From: Brevibacillus laterosporus LMG 15441
Lineage (GTDB): Bacteria; Bacillota; Bacilli; Brevibacillales; Brevibacillaceae
DNA: 64,000 nt
Direction: 5' to 3'
Assembly (NCBI RefSeq): GCF_000219535.2
Contig: NZ_CP007806.1
Span: 4,650,501-4,714,500, forward strand
The notes below the pieces were generated by a model. The model ran no database searches, was not told the DNA's origin, and saw nothing but the letters and a program-made list of their open reading frames with translations. Shown here one piece after another: positions 16,249 to 24,768 of the stretch. Position 1 is the first letter of the stretch; each line of letters starts with the position of its first letter. A program made the position numbers and the translations under genes.

Positions 16249-16983
16249 CTATTTCCCCTCTGTAACAGGGTTAGCGGCTTCTTCTACAGCCTTTTTGAAG
16301 TCATCCATGGTAGTTCCCTCAAATCGCTTACCATTAATGTATAAGGTTGGGGTTCCTCTTACATCCAGCCTTTTTACAATAGCCAAATCCTTGTCAACAG
16401 CCGCTTGGTATTTCTTAGCCGTAAAAGCCTGCATAACCTTTTCCGTTTGCTTTTGATCAGCGATTTGACCGATAAGACCTTTTAGCTTATCCTCTGTAAA
16501 ATAATCTTGTTTTTCCAGACTAAGGTCCTCTGGCTGGTTTTTATATAATAAATCATGGAATTTCCAGAAAAGGTCATTCCCTAATTCTCCATAAACCGTT
16601 TCAGCAAATAAAGCTGTTCGGTGAGAATCTACAGCAAGAAATGGATCTTGGAAGAAATAAAACTGAGCTATTCCAGTCTCCACAAAATCTTTATCAATCT
16701 GTTTTACAAGCTCTTCATTAAATGTTTTGCAGGCTGGGCATTTATAATCACCAAACTCTACAATTTTAACTTTGGCAGTCTCTTTACCAAAGTAAGGCTG
16801 CCCTTCATAATCTGTAGCTTCCATCAATGCCAGTTGCGTTGATTTTGGCATAAGAAAGAGATACGCTACTACTAAAACAGCTATGATTCCGATACTCCAA
16901 AAGATCCATTTTGAAGATTGATCAGAGGGTTGTCCTTTTTTACCTGATCCAGCTTTCGTCTTTTTGTTGTGTTGTTTTTTCAA
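16249..16983 (-). CDS. bdbD: DsbA-like thiol-disulfide oxidoreductase
   Basis: Membrane-anchored thioredoxin-fold protein of about 244 residues. A lysine-rich N-terminus is followed by one TM helix (WIFWSIGIIAVLVVAYLFLM) and a DsbA domain with active site CPAC in FGDYKCPACKTF. A cis-Pro loop occurs in RGTPTLYING. I prefer the TTG at 16983, which has GGTGGTG five bases upstream; an ATG at 16998 adds five residues but has no ribosome site. It heads a two-gene operon with bdbC and catalyses disulfide formation outside the membrane. Confidence 0.92.
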   Translation of the reverse strand: MKKQHNKKTKAGSGKKGQPSDQSSKWIFWSIGIIAVLVVAYLFLMPKSTQLALMEATDYEGQPYFGKETAKVKIVEFGDYKCPACKTFNEELVKQIDKDFVETGIAQFYFFQDPFLAVDSHRTALFAETVYGELGNDLFWKFHDLLYKNQPEDLSLEKQDYFTEDKLKGLIGQIADQKQTEKVMQAFTAKKYQAAVDKDLAIVKRLDVRGTPTLYINGKRFEGTTMDDFKKAVEEAANPVTEGK

Positions 16984-16998
16984 CTTGACACCACCCAT

Positions 16999-17457
16999 AC
17001 TATTATTTATTTACTTACAAAAGTACAGTTATTTTCCATAGTAGTTGATCTTGGACTTTATCGCAATGCTGTGATCTTCTCTAAAGTGGATATTTTTTGA
17101 ACGAATTGCAACATTACTTCTAGTTTTCATTTTTTTCTAATCAGCAGTCCTTGTCGAGTATCTTCAGTATATTTTTTATTTGTTTGCAATTGCAAGTCTA
17201 TTCTTCGCTATTCAACAAGGGTATTCTGCTTTATTAGACATTTATGATATATGGATTACATCACTGTTTAGACAATTTCCTTCAGTTTACATTAACTGAA
17301 AGATTAGTAATTATTACCGTTATTTACTTTGGATACTTTTATCTTAACTAAAAAACTTTCCCAGTATAAAAGCTTTTAATTAAAATAATGGAAAAAAACG
17401 ACACGAACCTAGCAGGAAAAAAGATGAAAAATGGGACGACAGTATGACTTTTTTCTC
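16999..17457. other. AT-rich intergenic region, no gene seen
   Basis: About 460 bases between bdbD and the next divergent gene. I see no frame with a ribosome site, no RNA motif that I recognise and no strong hairpin. It must contain the bdbD promoter. Confidence 0.5.
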
Positions 17458-17486
17458 TTGTAAAAAAGCGTGATAAGCACTATTCT
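17458..17486 (+). promoter_or_regulatory. SigA-type promoter candidate for the CuAO-N domain gene
   Basis: TTGTAA, 17 bases, TATTCT. The coding start lies about 135 bases downstream, so the leader would be long. Confidence 0.4.
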
Positions 17487-17620
17487 GATACTTAGCCGTA
17501 TATTTTCAGGAGTTCTATATTTAGAGAGAATTCCATGCTAACTTGCCGTTTCATTATCGGATAAAAGGTTTACAAATGAGTATCAAAAGAAGATTGATCC
17601 ACTATCTGGAGGGGAAAGAC

Positions 17621-18349
17621 ATGTTTAAAAAGAAAACGCTACTTTTGCTGTCCTCAGCTTTGTTAATCGGGGCTTTGCCTGCTACAACTGATGCAGCTGT
17701 CGTGAAAAAAAATATTCAAGCTACTTACAACAATGTGAAAGTAAAGTATAACGGCTATGTAGTTCCAACTGATACCGAGCCATTCATCGTAAACGGTACT
17801 ACATACATCCCGCTTCGCATGATGGCAGGGGTATTTAACAAGGATGTTTCTTGGGATCAAGCTTCCTTTACAGTATCTGTAGGAGATCGTGTAGATCCTA
17901 AGATTGCACAGCTACAAGCAGAGCTTGCTGCCAAAGATTCTAAAATCTCTACGTTAGAAAAAGACGTTACCTACTATAGAGATCAATTAGATAAGAAGGA
18001 TAAAGATAAAAAGAAAAAGAGCAAAAAAGATGATGTAGATGATCTAGAGGACAATCTAAACGATGATTATGGTAAATGGAAAAAAATCGAATGGGATATC
18101 ACTCTAAAAGGTGACGAGGATGATATCGACGTAACCATTAAGGTTGACCTTGATGATTATAAGAGTAAATATGAAGACCTAAGTGATTCAGAAATCAAAA
18201 AATTCATCAAAGATATCTGCGATGACATCTGGGATGAGTTTAAAGATGCTGACATTGATGGAACAATCTATGACACTGATGGTAAAGATGACTTGTGGGA
18301 ATTCAAAGGTAAAGGTAAAACGAATAAAGTTACCTACGACAAGCAATAA
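17621..18349 (+). CDS. Secreted protein with copper-amine-oxidase N-terminal-like domain and coiled coil
   Basis: 242 residues. The signal peptide MFKKKTLLLLSSALLIGALP ends near TDA. A PF07833-type domain follows (VKVKYNGYVVPTDTEPFIVN, then GTTYIPLRMMAGVF). Next is a coiled coil (about 100-135), then a highly charged Lys/Asp region (KKDKDKKKKSKKDDVDD) and an acidic C-terminal domain. The start at 17621 has GGAGGGG 8 bases upstream; earlier in-frame starts lack one. In Paenibacillaceae this domain is common in exported wall or stress proteins, and it is not an enzyme here. The acidic C-terminal part might bind cations (inference). Confidence 0.85.
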   Translation: MFKKKTLLLLSSALLIGALPATTDAAVVKKNIQATYNNVKVKYNGYVVPTDTEPFIVNGTTYIPLRMMAGVFNKDVSWDQASFTVSVGDRVDPKIAQLQAELAAKDSKISTLEKDVTYYRDQLDKKDKDKKKKSKKDDVDDLEDNLNDDYGKWKKIEWDITLKGDEDDIDVTIKVDLDDYKSKYEDLSDSEIKKFIKDICDDIWDEFKDADIDGTIYDTDGKDDLWEFKGKGKTNKVTYDKQ

Positions 18350-18379
18350 GCTAAATAACCAAGAATTCTTATTCAATCG

Positions 18380-18407
18380 GTCCCGGAGGCTTTCTCCGGG
18401 GCTTTTT
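18380..18407 (+). terminator. Terminator after the CuAO-N domain gene
   Basis: CCCGGAG (18382-18388) pairs with CTCCGGG (18394-18400) across a 5-base loop, then GC and five T. Confidence 0.9.
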
Positions 18408-18558
18408 GCATGATGGTCGGCCTTTAAACAAAAGGAAACAGAAAACTGAACAGAACAAGAAACCAGATATGAACAGAAATTACCTGTTTCATCTTCTGGC
18501 TTCTTTATCATTTATCCCTATCTTTATTCGTAAAAGGTACTCGTATCCGAGCTATTCA

Positions 18559-19002
18559 TTATCCTAGCTTCTGGGCAAAGGTAGCGCCAAACTCTTTGCA
18601 TTCCTCAATTTCCTTATCTCCAGGTGAAAGCTCGATCTTCAAGCCCTCTACTACAATTTCTGCTCCTAAGGATTGCAGCTTCTTAGTCAGTGTCTCTACA
18701 GCCTCTCCAAACATTGGATAGCTCGTATCGCCAGAGCCGAATACAGCTGCTTTCTTGCCGCTAAGATCAAGTCCGTCCATTTCATCGTAAAAGTCGAGGA
18801 ATTCATCCGGCAGATCTCCGTCGCCCCAAGTGTATGCCCCTAACAGGATTGCATCATATTCAACCAAGTCAGCAGCTTTCGCATTCCATACCTCTTTTAC
18901 TTCAATTTCTAGCCCTTGTTCGCGAATGCTTTCCGCAATCAGTTCTGCCATTTCCTCGGTGTTTCCTGTCATGCTCGCATATATCATTCCAATTTTGCTC
19001 AC
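18559..19002 (-). CDS. Flavodoxin (YkuN/YkuP type)
   Basis: 147-residue FMN electron carrier. The FMN phosphate loop is SMTGNTEEMAE (near residue 10), and the isoalloxazine loops are GAYTWGDGDLPDEFLDFYDE and FGSGDTSYPMFGEAV. Flavodoxins replace ferredoxin when iron is scarce. Start is GTG at 19002 with AAGGGAG 8 bases upstream. Two Fur-box-like palindromes lie upstream, consistent with induction by iron limitation as for ykuNOP in B. subtilis. The next downstream gene is convergent, so it stands alone. Confidence 0.95.
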   Translation of the reverse strand: MSKIGMIYASMTGNTEEMAELIAESIREQGLEIEVKEVWNAKAADLVEYDAILLGAYTWGDGDLPDEFLDFYDEMDGLDLSGKKAAVFGSGDTSYPMFGEAVETLTKKLQSLGAEIVVEGLKIELSPGDKEIEECKEFGATFAQKLG

Positions 19003-19041
19003 GGAGATCTCTCCCTTATATCTATATTTCTAATCCTTAAA

Positions 19042-19056
19042 TGAAAATTATTATCA
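19042..19056 (-). promoter_or_regulatory. Fur box 1 upstream of the flavodoxin gene
   Basis: TGAAAATTATTATCA matches the 7-1-7 Fur consensus TGATAATNATTATCA at 13 of 14 defined positions. It is 40-54 bases before the GTG start. Confidence 0.75.
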
Positions 19057-19069
19057 CTTACATAATATT

Positions 19070-19088
19070 GATACTGATTCTCATTGTC
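19070..19088 (-). promoter_or_regulatory. Fur box 2 upstream of the flavodoxin gene
   Basis: GATACTGATTCTCATTGTC agrees with GATAATGATAATCATTATC at 15 of 19 positions. Two adjacent boxes suggest cooperative Fur binding. Confidence 0.75.
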
Positions 19089-19090
19089 AA

Positions 19091-19133
19091 TATTTTTTTA
19101 AAAAATAACAAGCTGATTTTACACCAGCTTGTT
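19091..19133 (-). terminator. Terminator of the DUF4188 gene
   Basis: On the minus strand AACAAGCTG pairs with CAGCTTGTT around a 10-base loop and is followed by a T-rich run. Confidence 0.8.
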
Positions 19134-19168
19134 GCCCACATATCCTAGAAGAAGCCTTGCCCCCTTCT

Positions 19169-19663
19169 TCATTCTGCTTTCTCTTCTGAAGGGTTTGCTG
19201 TTAATCTTTTTCGAGAGCTTTGATATTTACCAGTGGCAGGGACCTGACCAATCGCTTTGGCTAGTCCGAACAACGGCATATTCGCGTAAATTGCCTCATA
19301 CTTGGAGGGTTCCATGCTATAGGTTTCGTGAAAAATACCTACACTTCCATCTGAACCTATTTTGCGCTGAAAATCCTTCCAAGCCTTTAGATGATAGCCA
19401 CCATGGGCATAGCTTTCTAGCTGATCATAGGAATCCCAGTACTGTATGAGACCGATTGTTCTACCATTCCAACAATTTTCTGCTCCTATAAACCCTAATT
19501 CTGGGTGCTGGTATAGCTCTTTAAGCATCTTCACCATTGCGAGAAAGACAGGGATCCATTTATGAACGGCCCACCATTTATTGATGCGCATTCCAATGTA
19601 AAACACCACGAAGGATTTGCCCCCTGATGCTGCGAATCGACCATTTTGTACTTTATTCATCAT
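19169..19663 (-). CDS. DUF4188-family protein (monooxygenase-like fold)
   Basis: 164 residues. VVFYIGMRINKWWAVHKWIP, ENCWNGRTIGLIQYWDSYDQL and HLKAWKDFQRKIG are the pattern of the DUF4188 family, a small alpha/beta-barrel group distantly like antibiotic-biosynthesis monooxygenases. No catalytic role is established. The ATG at 19663 has GGGGAG upstream; a second ATG follows directly. The gene lies downstream of the EmrAB genes, with an adaptor-gene remnant in between, and has its own terminator. The family name is from memory of these motifs. Confidence 0.7.
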   Translation of the reverse strand: MMNKVQNGRFAASGGKSFVVFYIGMRINKWWAVHKWIPVFLAMVKMLKELYQHPELGFIGAENCWNGRTIGLIQYWDSYDQLESYAHGGYHLKAWKDFQRKIGSDGSVGIFHETYSMEPSKYEAIYANMPLFGLAKAIGQVPATGKYQSSRKRLTANPSEEKAE

Positions 19664-19715
19664 CTTCTCTCCCCTTCTTTGTGCATTCTTATTTCGTATC
19701 TTCCGTGAATGTTAC

Positions 19716-19829
19716 TAACCCGTCATTCCAGGCCGCAAACGTAATTCAGCATGATCCAGTAGCACCTTGACCATAAATGTATGGGAACCGCTATCTGCGA
19801 TGGGTGAAATCTGCTCTAAGGCATTTTCT
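19716..19829 (-). pseudogene. Remnant of an HlyD/RND-type efflux adaptor C-terminus
   Basis: In a frame different from emrB and overlapping its last bases, 37 codons read ENALEQISPIADSGSHTFMV, then KVLLDHAELRLRPGMTG and a stop. The ISPIADSGSHTF segment and LRLRPGM ending match the membrane-proximal domain of periplasmic-adaptor proteins. There is no start codon or body, so it is a fossil. The intact adaptor at 21380-22045 has a different C-terminus, so this came from another gene. Confidence 0.7.
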
Positions 19830-21369
19830 TTTCCCGTACCAAAAAAATCAATACAAGAGCTACCGCGAATGCGAGCACTGCCATCGCCAAGCTATCCTGC
19901 AAAGCCTGAATAGTAGCATATTTTTGAACCAATTGCCCCATTAATCCCAAAGACATACTCTGTGCCTCCATGCTCGAAAATCCTTTATGGCTAAACATTT
20001 GTATAAATTGCTGTAGTGTCTCGCTGGTTGACACGCTTTTATATGTAACCGTTTCTGATAAATGAGCCGTATATGTAGCACCGCGCTGATAAAAATAGCT
20101 AATTAAGCCAGCGATGCCAATTGAGATAGCCATTTGTCGAGAAACATTAGTAATGACAGAGCCTGCCGATATCCTGCTTTGATCCGTAATAGCTAACAGA
20201 GGAATCTGCATAGAGGTCATTAAGCATAAACCCATTCCTACACCCCTGAGTACCAGTAACCATGTCATATAGCTCATATCCGTATGTAGATCGATCTGAG
20301 CGATGCCGATCCCAGATAGGATACATAGTGCAATGCCACTAATTATAAAAGGCTTTACTCCCCATTTAGGCGCCAGCATTCCACTTAGCGGCGTCACAAT
20401 ACCAGATGCAATCGCTTGAGGCAGTAGGAGAAGGCCTGTTTCCATTGCTGTTTTTCCTAGCATGTTTTCCGAATAAATAGGCAAGAGATAAATAACACTA
20501 AAATTGGCTGCCATGATCAAGCTGTTAACCAAAACACCTAATGTAAAATCTCGATTACCAAACAAACGGATATCCACTAAAGGCTCCGATGTCGATAGCT
20601 CTCTCTGAATAAAGAGAACACCACTCACTAATGCTGACAAAAATAAGGAAACGATATAAAAGGAACCCCATCCCTCCTGCTCTCCCTTAGTAAAGGCTAA
20701 CAAGGTCGCAACAAGAAATACACTCGCGTACACAAACCCCAGTAAATCAAAGCGGTGCCCTCCTTCTGCTCTTGTCTCTGGTAAAAAGCGCCAGACTAAA
20801 TAAAGAGCCAGTAATCCAAATGGAATATTCACAGTAAAAATCAATCGCCAATCCAAATATTCTACAAAATAGCCACTTAAGCTAGGTCCGATTGCTGGCG
20901 CGACAAATACCGAGATGCCAAATACCCCCATTGCCGGACCCATTTTTTCCACAGGTACAACATATTGAATCATCGACTGTCCAATTGTCATCATCAAGCC
21001 ACCGCCCATGGCTTGAACAATTCTTGCTGCAATCATGCTTTCATTGCTCCATGCCAATCCACAAAATAACGAACCTAACGTAAACAGGAGCAGGCTGACA
21101 AGATAGCTCACCTTCATGCCATAACGAGCGCCTACATATCCTGAGAGGGGAATGATAGCTGCCATCGTAAGCGTATAAATCGTAACAACCCATTGAATCT
21201 CGTCCGTAGAGACTCCAAAAACATTCATCATTTCTGGGATCGCCACATTAACAATACTGGTATCCAATACCGCCATAAATGTGCCTAGCACAATAGCAAA
21301 TACAGCGGGCCAAAAGCTCTGGGAAGAAGAATGCGCTTGGTCTAGATAACGTTGTTTCGTTCTACTCAT
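19816..21369 (-). CDS. emrB: DHA2-family (EmrB/QacA) drug:H+ antiporter
   Basis: 517-residue major facilitator with about 14 TM helices. LDTSIVNVAIPEM in helix 1 is the DHA2 signature, GYVGARYGMK is motif A, and GPSLSGYFVEYLDWRLIFTVNIPFG belongs to the motif C region. With the adaptor gene directly upstream (10-base gap) it forms an EmrAB-type exporter. A TetR gene lies upstream of both. In Gram-positives the adaptor probably shapes the exit path rather than spanning an outer membrane. Substrates unknown. The last 14 bases overlap an adaptor gene fossil. Confidence 0.92.
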   Translation of the reverse strand: MSRTKQRYLDQAHSSSQSFWPAVFAIVLGTFMAVLDTSIVNVAIPEMMNVFGVSTDEIQWVVTIYTLTMAAIIPLSGYVGARYGMKVSYLVSLLLFTLGSLFCGLAWSNESMIAARIVQAMGGGLMMTIGQSMIQYVVPVEKMGPAMGVFGISVFVAPAIGPSLSGYFVEYLDWRLIFTVNIPFGLLALYLVWRFLPETRAEGGHRFDLLGFVYASVFLVATLLAFTKGEQEGWGSFYIVSLFLSALVSGVLFIQRELSTSEPLVDIRLFGNRDFTLGVLVNSLIMAANFSVIYLLPIYSENMLGKTAMETGLLLLPQAIASGIVTPLSGMLAPKWGVKPFIISGIALCILSGIGIAQIDLHTDMSYMTWLLVLRGVGMGLCLMTSMQIPLLAITDQSRISAGSVITNVSRQMAISIGIAGLISYFYQRGATYTAHLSETVTYKSVSTSETLQQFIQMFSHKGFSSMEAQSMSLGLMGQLVQKYATIQALQDSLAMAVLAFAVALVLIFLVREKKMP

Positions 21370-21379
21370 GATTTCTCTC

Positions 21380-22045
21380 CTATCTCACAAGAATCGTGAC
21401 CGTAGCATTACTTCCAGGCGTAAAATGAAAAGCTTGTTGAACAAAGCTGATTTTAACCGGAATACGTTGTGTGACCTTGGTAAAACTGCCCCCTGCATTC
21501 GTTCGAGGAAGCAAAGAAAATGTGGACTGCGTCGCCTCTCCGACATATTCAACCTTGCCTTGATACACATGACCGGGAAACATATCTAAGCGAATCTCCA
21601 CCGGCTGCCCAGCTTTAACATAGCCTGCTTTGGTTTCTTCTATATTGGCCTGAATATATAAGGTGGCTTTGTTCATTACAAGGGCTAACGGATTACCAGC
21701 GCCTACAATCTCCCCTTGATTAGCAAGCTTTTGAATAATGACACCATCGATTGGAGATCGTACAATCATGTTTTCTAAAGAAGAAATATTATTGGCATTT
21801 ACTTGTTCGAGCCTGGAAACTACCTGATTCATGCGAACCTGCGTACCCTCTTCCAAACTGAATTGTTCTATCTTTCCTGGTACCTTAGCTGCTATTTTAT
21901 AGATTTCCCCTGTAACCTGAGCATCTTCAGTTGTTACGTAATAGTAATTTTTGTAGCTGTAGTACCAAATAATTGAGATGGCCACCACTAGAATAATAGT
22001 AAGGATGATTTTAAAATTGCGCGTCTTTGTTGATCTTGCTTTCAT
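21380..22045 (-). CDS. emrA: HlyD/EmrA-family membrane fusion protein
   Basis: 221 residues: one N-terminal TM helix (FKIILTIILVVAISIIWYYS), then the biotinyl-lipoyl halves (ITTEDAQVTGEIYKIAAKVPG-like, seen as TTEDAQVTGEIYKIAAKVPG, and IVRSPIDGVIIQKLANQGEI) and a beta-barrel domain. The helical hairpin between the lipoyl halves is very short, as in compact Gram-positive members. AGGAG is 12 bases before the ATG. It is first in the emrAB operon and has a TetR operator-like sequence 24 bases upstream. Confidence 0.9.
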   Translation of the reverse strand: MKARSTKTRNFKIILTIILVVAISIIWYYSYKNYYYVTTEDAQVTGEIYKIAAKVPGKIEQFSLEEGTQVRMNQVVSRLEQVNANNISSLENMIVRSPIDGVIIQKLANQGEIVGAGNPLALVMNKATLYIQANIEETKAGYVKAGQPVEIRLDMFPGHVYQGKVEYVGEATQSTFSLLPRTNAGGSFTKVTQRIPVKISFVQQAFHFTPGSNATVTILVR

Positions 22046-22068
22046 ATAAGCTAAACACTCCTATTAAC

Positions 22069-22089
22069 ATACCGACTGGCGGTTTGTAT
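22069..22089 (-). promoter_or_regulatory. TetR operator candidate upstream of emrA
   Basis: The plus strand contains ACCG-N5-CGGTTTGTA, sharing the ACCG-N5-CGGTTTGTA core with the perfect palindrome before the tetR gene at 22924-22950. The left arm is less perfect here. Confidence 0.65.
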
Positions 22090-22292
22090 TCGATAAAAAA
22101 TAAAGAACTCCTATGCTCGTTCTCATGATTGTTTCTTTGGATTGGACTACAATACTTTCTCTTTATTGGCTCAAGGCAGAAGGATCGTGTTCCATACTTG
22201 GATCATTTGCAAAAGTTCCTTTCCCAGTAGGTCAAGCAGACGGAGATCAGTAGTTGACCTCCTGCTATTCCTAGTATTTTTCACTTGCTTCT

Positions 22293-22886
22293 TTATTTGT
22301 TTTGCAATAAATCATTCATAATAAGGTATAAATCATCAGCCAAAAATAGATCAACACCCATTTCTTTTGCAATTATGCTCCCATACATATTTGTCATAAA
22401 AAAATGAGCCATTTTCCGTGGATCGATATTTGGGGAAATAGCATCCGCTTCCTGTCCGCATTGAAGCCACTTCATTTGCATATCAACAGAAAATTGGTGA
22501 AATCGGTTCAATAAAGTAGAAATACCTTTATTTTCCTTTTGGCTAAGGAGATATATAAAAATTTGACTGGAGACTTCTTTTTCTCCCTGTAGCAACTCAG
22601 TAAAACCATCAATGATGGCTTTTAGTGGATCATGTAATTCTCCACGTTTGGCAATTTCCACTTGGTGCTGAAACTGCTCGTTTACCTTTTCCATTTTCGT
22701 TTGCAAAATATAAGCAAATAGCTCATCCTTACTTTGCACATAATGGTAAATGGCTCCTTTTGACAATTTGGTTCTGTTCATAATCTCTTGTAGGGTAGTT
22801 TGCCGGCATCCCCGTTCACGAATGAGATCCTCCGTAGTTGCTACTAGTAGCTGAAAAGTGGACACGGCGTGATTCTGTTGTGTCAT
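22293..22886 (-). CDS. TetR-family repressor of emrAB
   Basis: 197 residues with an N-terminal helix-turn-helix: CRQTTLQEIMNRTKLSKGAI followed by YHYVQSKDELFAYIL. The C-terminal domain is a helical ligand pocket. ATG at 22886 has AAAGGAG 9 bases upstream; an earlier ATG at 22907 overlaps that site. Its promoter is embedded in a 27-bp palindrome, and a related half-palindrome precedes emrA, so it probably represses both itself and the efflux genes. Confidence 0.92.
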   Translation of the reverse strand: MTQQNHAVSTFQLLVATTEDLIRERGCRQTTLQEIMNRTKLSKGAIYHYVQSKDELFAYILQTKMEKVNEQFQHQVEIAKRGELHDPLKAIIDGFTELLQGEKEVSSQIFIYLLSQKENKGISTLLNRFHQFSVDMQMKWLQCGQEADAISPNIDPRKMAHFFMTNMYGSIIAKEMGVDLFLADDLYLIMNDLLQNK

Positions 22887-22921
22887 AAGCACTTTCTCCT
22901 TTACCATTATTTCCTGTTATC

Positions 22922-22950
22922 ATTTTACAAACCGCCGGTCGGTTTGTAAA
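22922..22950 (-). promoter_or_regulatory. tetR promoter embedded in perfect TetR operator
   Basis: Perfect 11-bp arms TTTACAAACCG (22924-22934) and CGGTTTGTAAA (22940-22950) surround a 5-base centre. On the minus strand the same bases contain a promoter, TTTACA, 17 bases, TAAAAT. Binding would block the -35 and -10 at once. Confidence 0.85.
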
Positions 22951-22959
22951 GAGGAATAT

Positions 22960-22997
22960 AAAAAAAACAGATACCGGATTGGCAGTCTGTTTTTCCT
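22960..22997 (-). terminator. Terminator downstream of the DinB-family gene
   Basis: On the minus strand ACAGA-C-TGCC pairs with CGGTA/TCTGT around a short loop, followed by eight T. It separates the DinB gene from tetR. Confidence 0.7.
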
Positions 22998-23049
22998 TTT
23001 TACGGGTTTTCATTAGACAAGCGCCAGCAGAAACACCAAATCTAGCTAG

Positions 23050-23532
23050 CTACACCGATAAGTGATCCTTGATTTCTTTAATTTGCTCTAGGTGTCTTTG
23101 TTCATGAAGTCCAACAAATTCAATCCATTGATTTATGTCTAGAAGCCCAAATGCTGGATGAGTAAATCCTTTTTTGGCAAGCTGAGAACTCTCTTTATCT
23201 TCGCAAGCGCCCAACAAAGAGGTACGAGTAGATTCCAACTTCAGGAGTAAGTCCTGTAGATGTTTAGGTTCATCTGTTGGTTCATAAGGAGCGGGAGCTT
23301 GCGCTTTGTTGTTACGATCCAGTATGAAGGAAATGGGCTTTGGATCTATTTGTACATCCTCATTATGTAGCGCCTTCCTCACATGGTAAGCTACCGCTTT
23401 TTCGGTCAGATACAAATGCTCCAGTACCTGTCCTATCGTCCAGACACCCTCCATTGCTCTTTGATTGAGTTCTGTATCTGACAAACCATCTACCGTCTCA
23501 ATTAATTCTGTCCTGACTGCATGTATATTCAT
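23050..23532 (-). CDS. DinB-family protein (DinB_2 four-helix bundle)
   Basis: 160 residues. WTIGQVLEHLYLTEKAVAYH contains the first conserved His, and the C-terminal EFVGLHEQRHLEQIKEI the His pair that completes the metal site of the DinB/YfiT superfamily. Members include bacillithiol- and mycothiol-dependent transferases and stress proteins; the reaction here is unknown. Start at 23532 has AAAAGGAGGTG ideally placed; earlier residues lack a site. No obvious functional partner among neighbours. Confidence 0.85.
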   Translation of the reverse strand: MNIHAVRTELIETVDGLSDTELNQRAMEGVWTIGQVLEHLYLTEKAVAYHVRKALHNEDVQIDPKPISFILDRNNKAQAPAPYEPTDEPKHLQDLLLKLESTRTSLLGACEDKESSQLAKKGFTHPAFGLLDINQWIEFVGLHEQRHLEQIKEIKDHLSV

Positions 23533-23664
23533 AGGTGCACCTCCTTTTTCTAGAATTTTTTTCAATATCTATACTGTTCTTCACATTGATTGGAATTTCC
23601 TGTATCACTTTCCCTTATAGAATTTACACTCAAAGGAAATAAACTTTGAATGCAGAATGTTCCC

Positions 23665-24768
23665 TTAGTTTCCTGAAATATATTGTCCCACTGGTAAATA
23701 CTCTCCCATCTGCATAGAAACCTGTTGACCAAAGGGGATATTTACTGCTGTGCAAGTAAAACATGCAGATACCACCATATTGCGATAAATGACACCTTTT
23801 ACTGGCTGATTGCCTAAATCAATCCAAGTGTACCCATGCTCAGGAATGGCAAAGGCGGGACGCGGAGCTCCGAATCCTACTACCAATGTAGCAAATCCTT
23901 GTTCGTCCAATACGGTTTGATAATCAGCCACCGTACAAATAGTAGCAGTCCCAACCTTGGAGACAAAGGACATGCTCCAATATCGCATATTTTCTAGTCC
24001 TGTAATGGGCTGATTATGGTACGTATCAGGGAATGTGGGGGCCTTCCATCTCAAACACAAATACTGAGTAGGCGAGGAATAAAGCGGGGCATATATATAA
24101 CCTCCCTGTGGGTTACCTAGTAAAACGAGATTTTGCTTGTAAGATGGACGAGTCCAGGTGAGCCCATTAGTATTTGGCGGCAAAGCTCCTGTTCGATTTG
24201 CTATTGGATTAGACGGCATGCAGCATGCTTGATTGCTTTGTTGTAAAATAGCTTTCATATCAAATGGCTTCGAATTTTTTATTCTGAGACGTTTGCCATC
24301 TCGTATGCGCCGATAGGTGATTTTCGGTAAAGCTCCCCCTGCCTCGTCTCCTCCTTCACTTGCTACATATATACGATAAACTAGAATCCCCCACGAATTA
24401 GGCTGGCCATTTGGCAGTGCGCCAACAAAAAATATATTATTGCCTACCCCAGGAACAAAAGGGCATACATATTGAGGTGGTGGTATGAACTGAAGCTTGA
24501 GTGTATAGCTGCGATTTGTAGCTTGCCAATTCGCATATGGCTCAAACGTATTTACACATCCATCATTGGGGATTAGCATTTGATCAAACGCGGTTGCAAT
24601 CACTTGCAGATTGTAGCCGTAAACTGTATAAGACATATAACGTGAACAAGGATATTCTCCCTCGATAATGATCTCTACGTCAGGATCAACTACAAACGGA
24701 TAGAAATAGTACCTCGCATGACAATCAGGGTACAATGCATTTTCTTCAAAAGCCCTCCACTCTGTCAT
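23665..24768 (-). CDS. Uncharacterised 367-residue protein
   Basis: I do not recognise a named family with confidence. No signal peptide or TM helix is seen. The N-terminal third has YPDCHARYYFYPFVVDPDVE and CSRYMSYTVYGYNLQVIATA, which recall the 'RYMSFTVYD' segment of DUF1254/DUF1214-like beta proteins found in actinobacteria. It is rich in Tyr, Pro and aromatic residues and has 10 cysteines, including ACCMPSN and ACFTCTA. GAGGAGG precedes the ATG. Flanked by unrelated single genes, so context gives no function. Confidence 0.6.
   Translation of the reverse strand: MTEWRAFEENALYPDCHARYYFYPFVVDPDVEIIIEGEYPCSRYMSYTVYGYNLQVIATAFDQMLIPNDGCVNTFEPYANWQATNRSYTLKLQFIPPPQYVCPFVPGVGNNIFFVGALPNGQPNSWGILVYRIYVASEGGDEAGGALPKITYRRIRDGKRLRIKNSKPFDMKAILQQSNQACCMPSNPIANRTGALPPNTNGLTWTRPSYKQNLVLLGNPQGGYIYAPLYSSPTQYLCLRWKAPTFPDTYHNQPITGLENMRYWSMSFVSKVGTATICTVADYQTVLDEQGFATLVVGFGAPRPAFAIPEHGYTWIDLGNQPVKGVIYRNMVVSACFTCTAVNIPFGQQVSMQMGEYLPVGQYISGN

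Noticed and set aside
22229-22262. AGGTCAA/TTGACCT inverted repeat downstream of the tetR gene
   Set aside because: The stem is 7 bp with a long loop and no T run on either side, so a terminator is not supported; not matched to any operator nearby.
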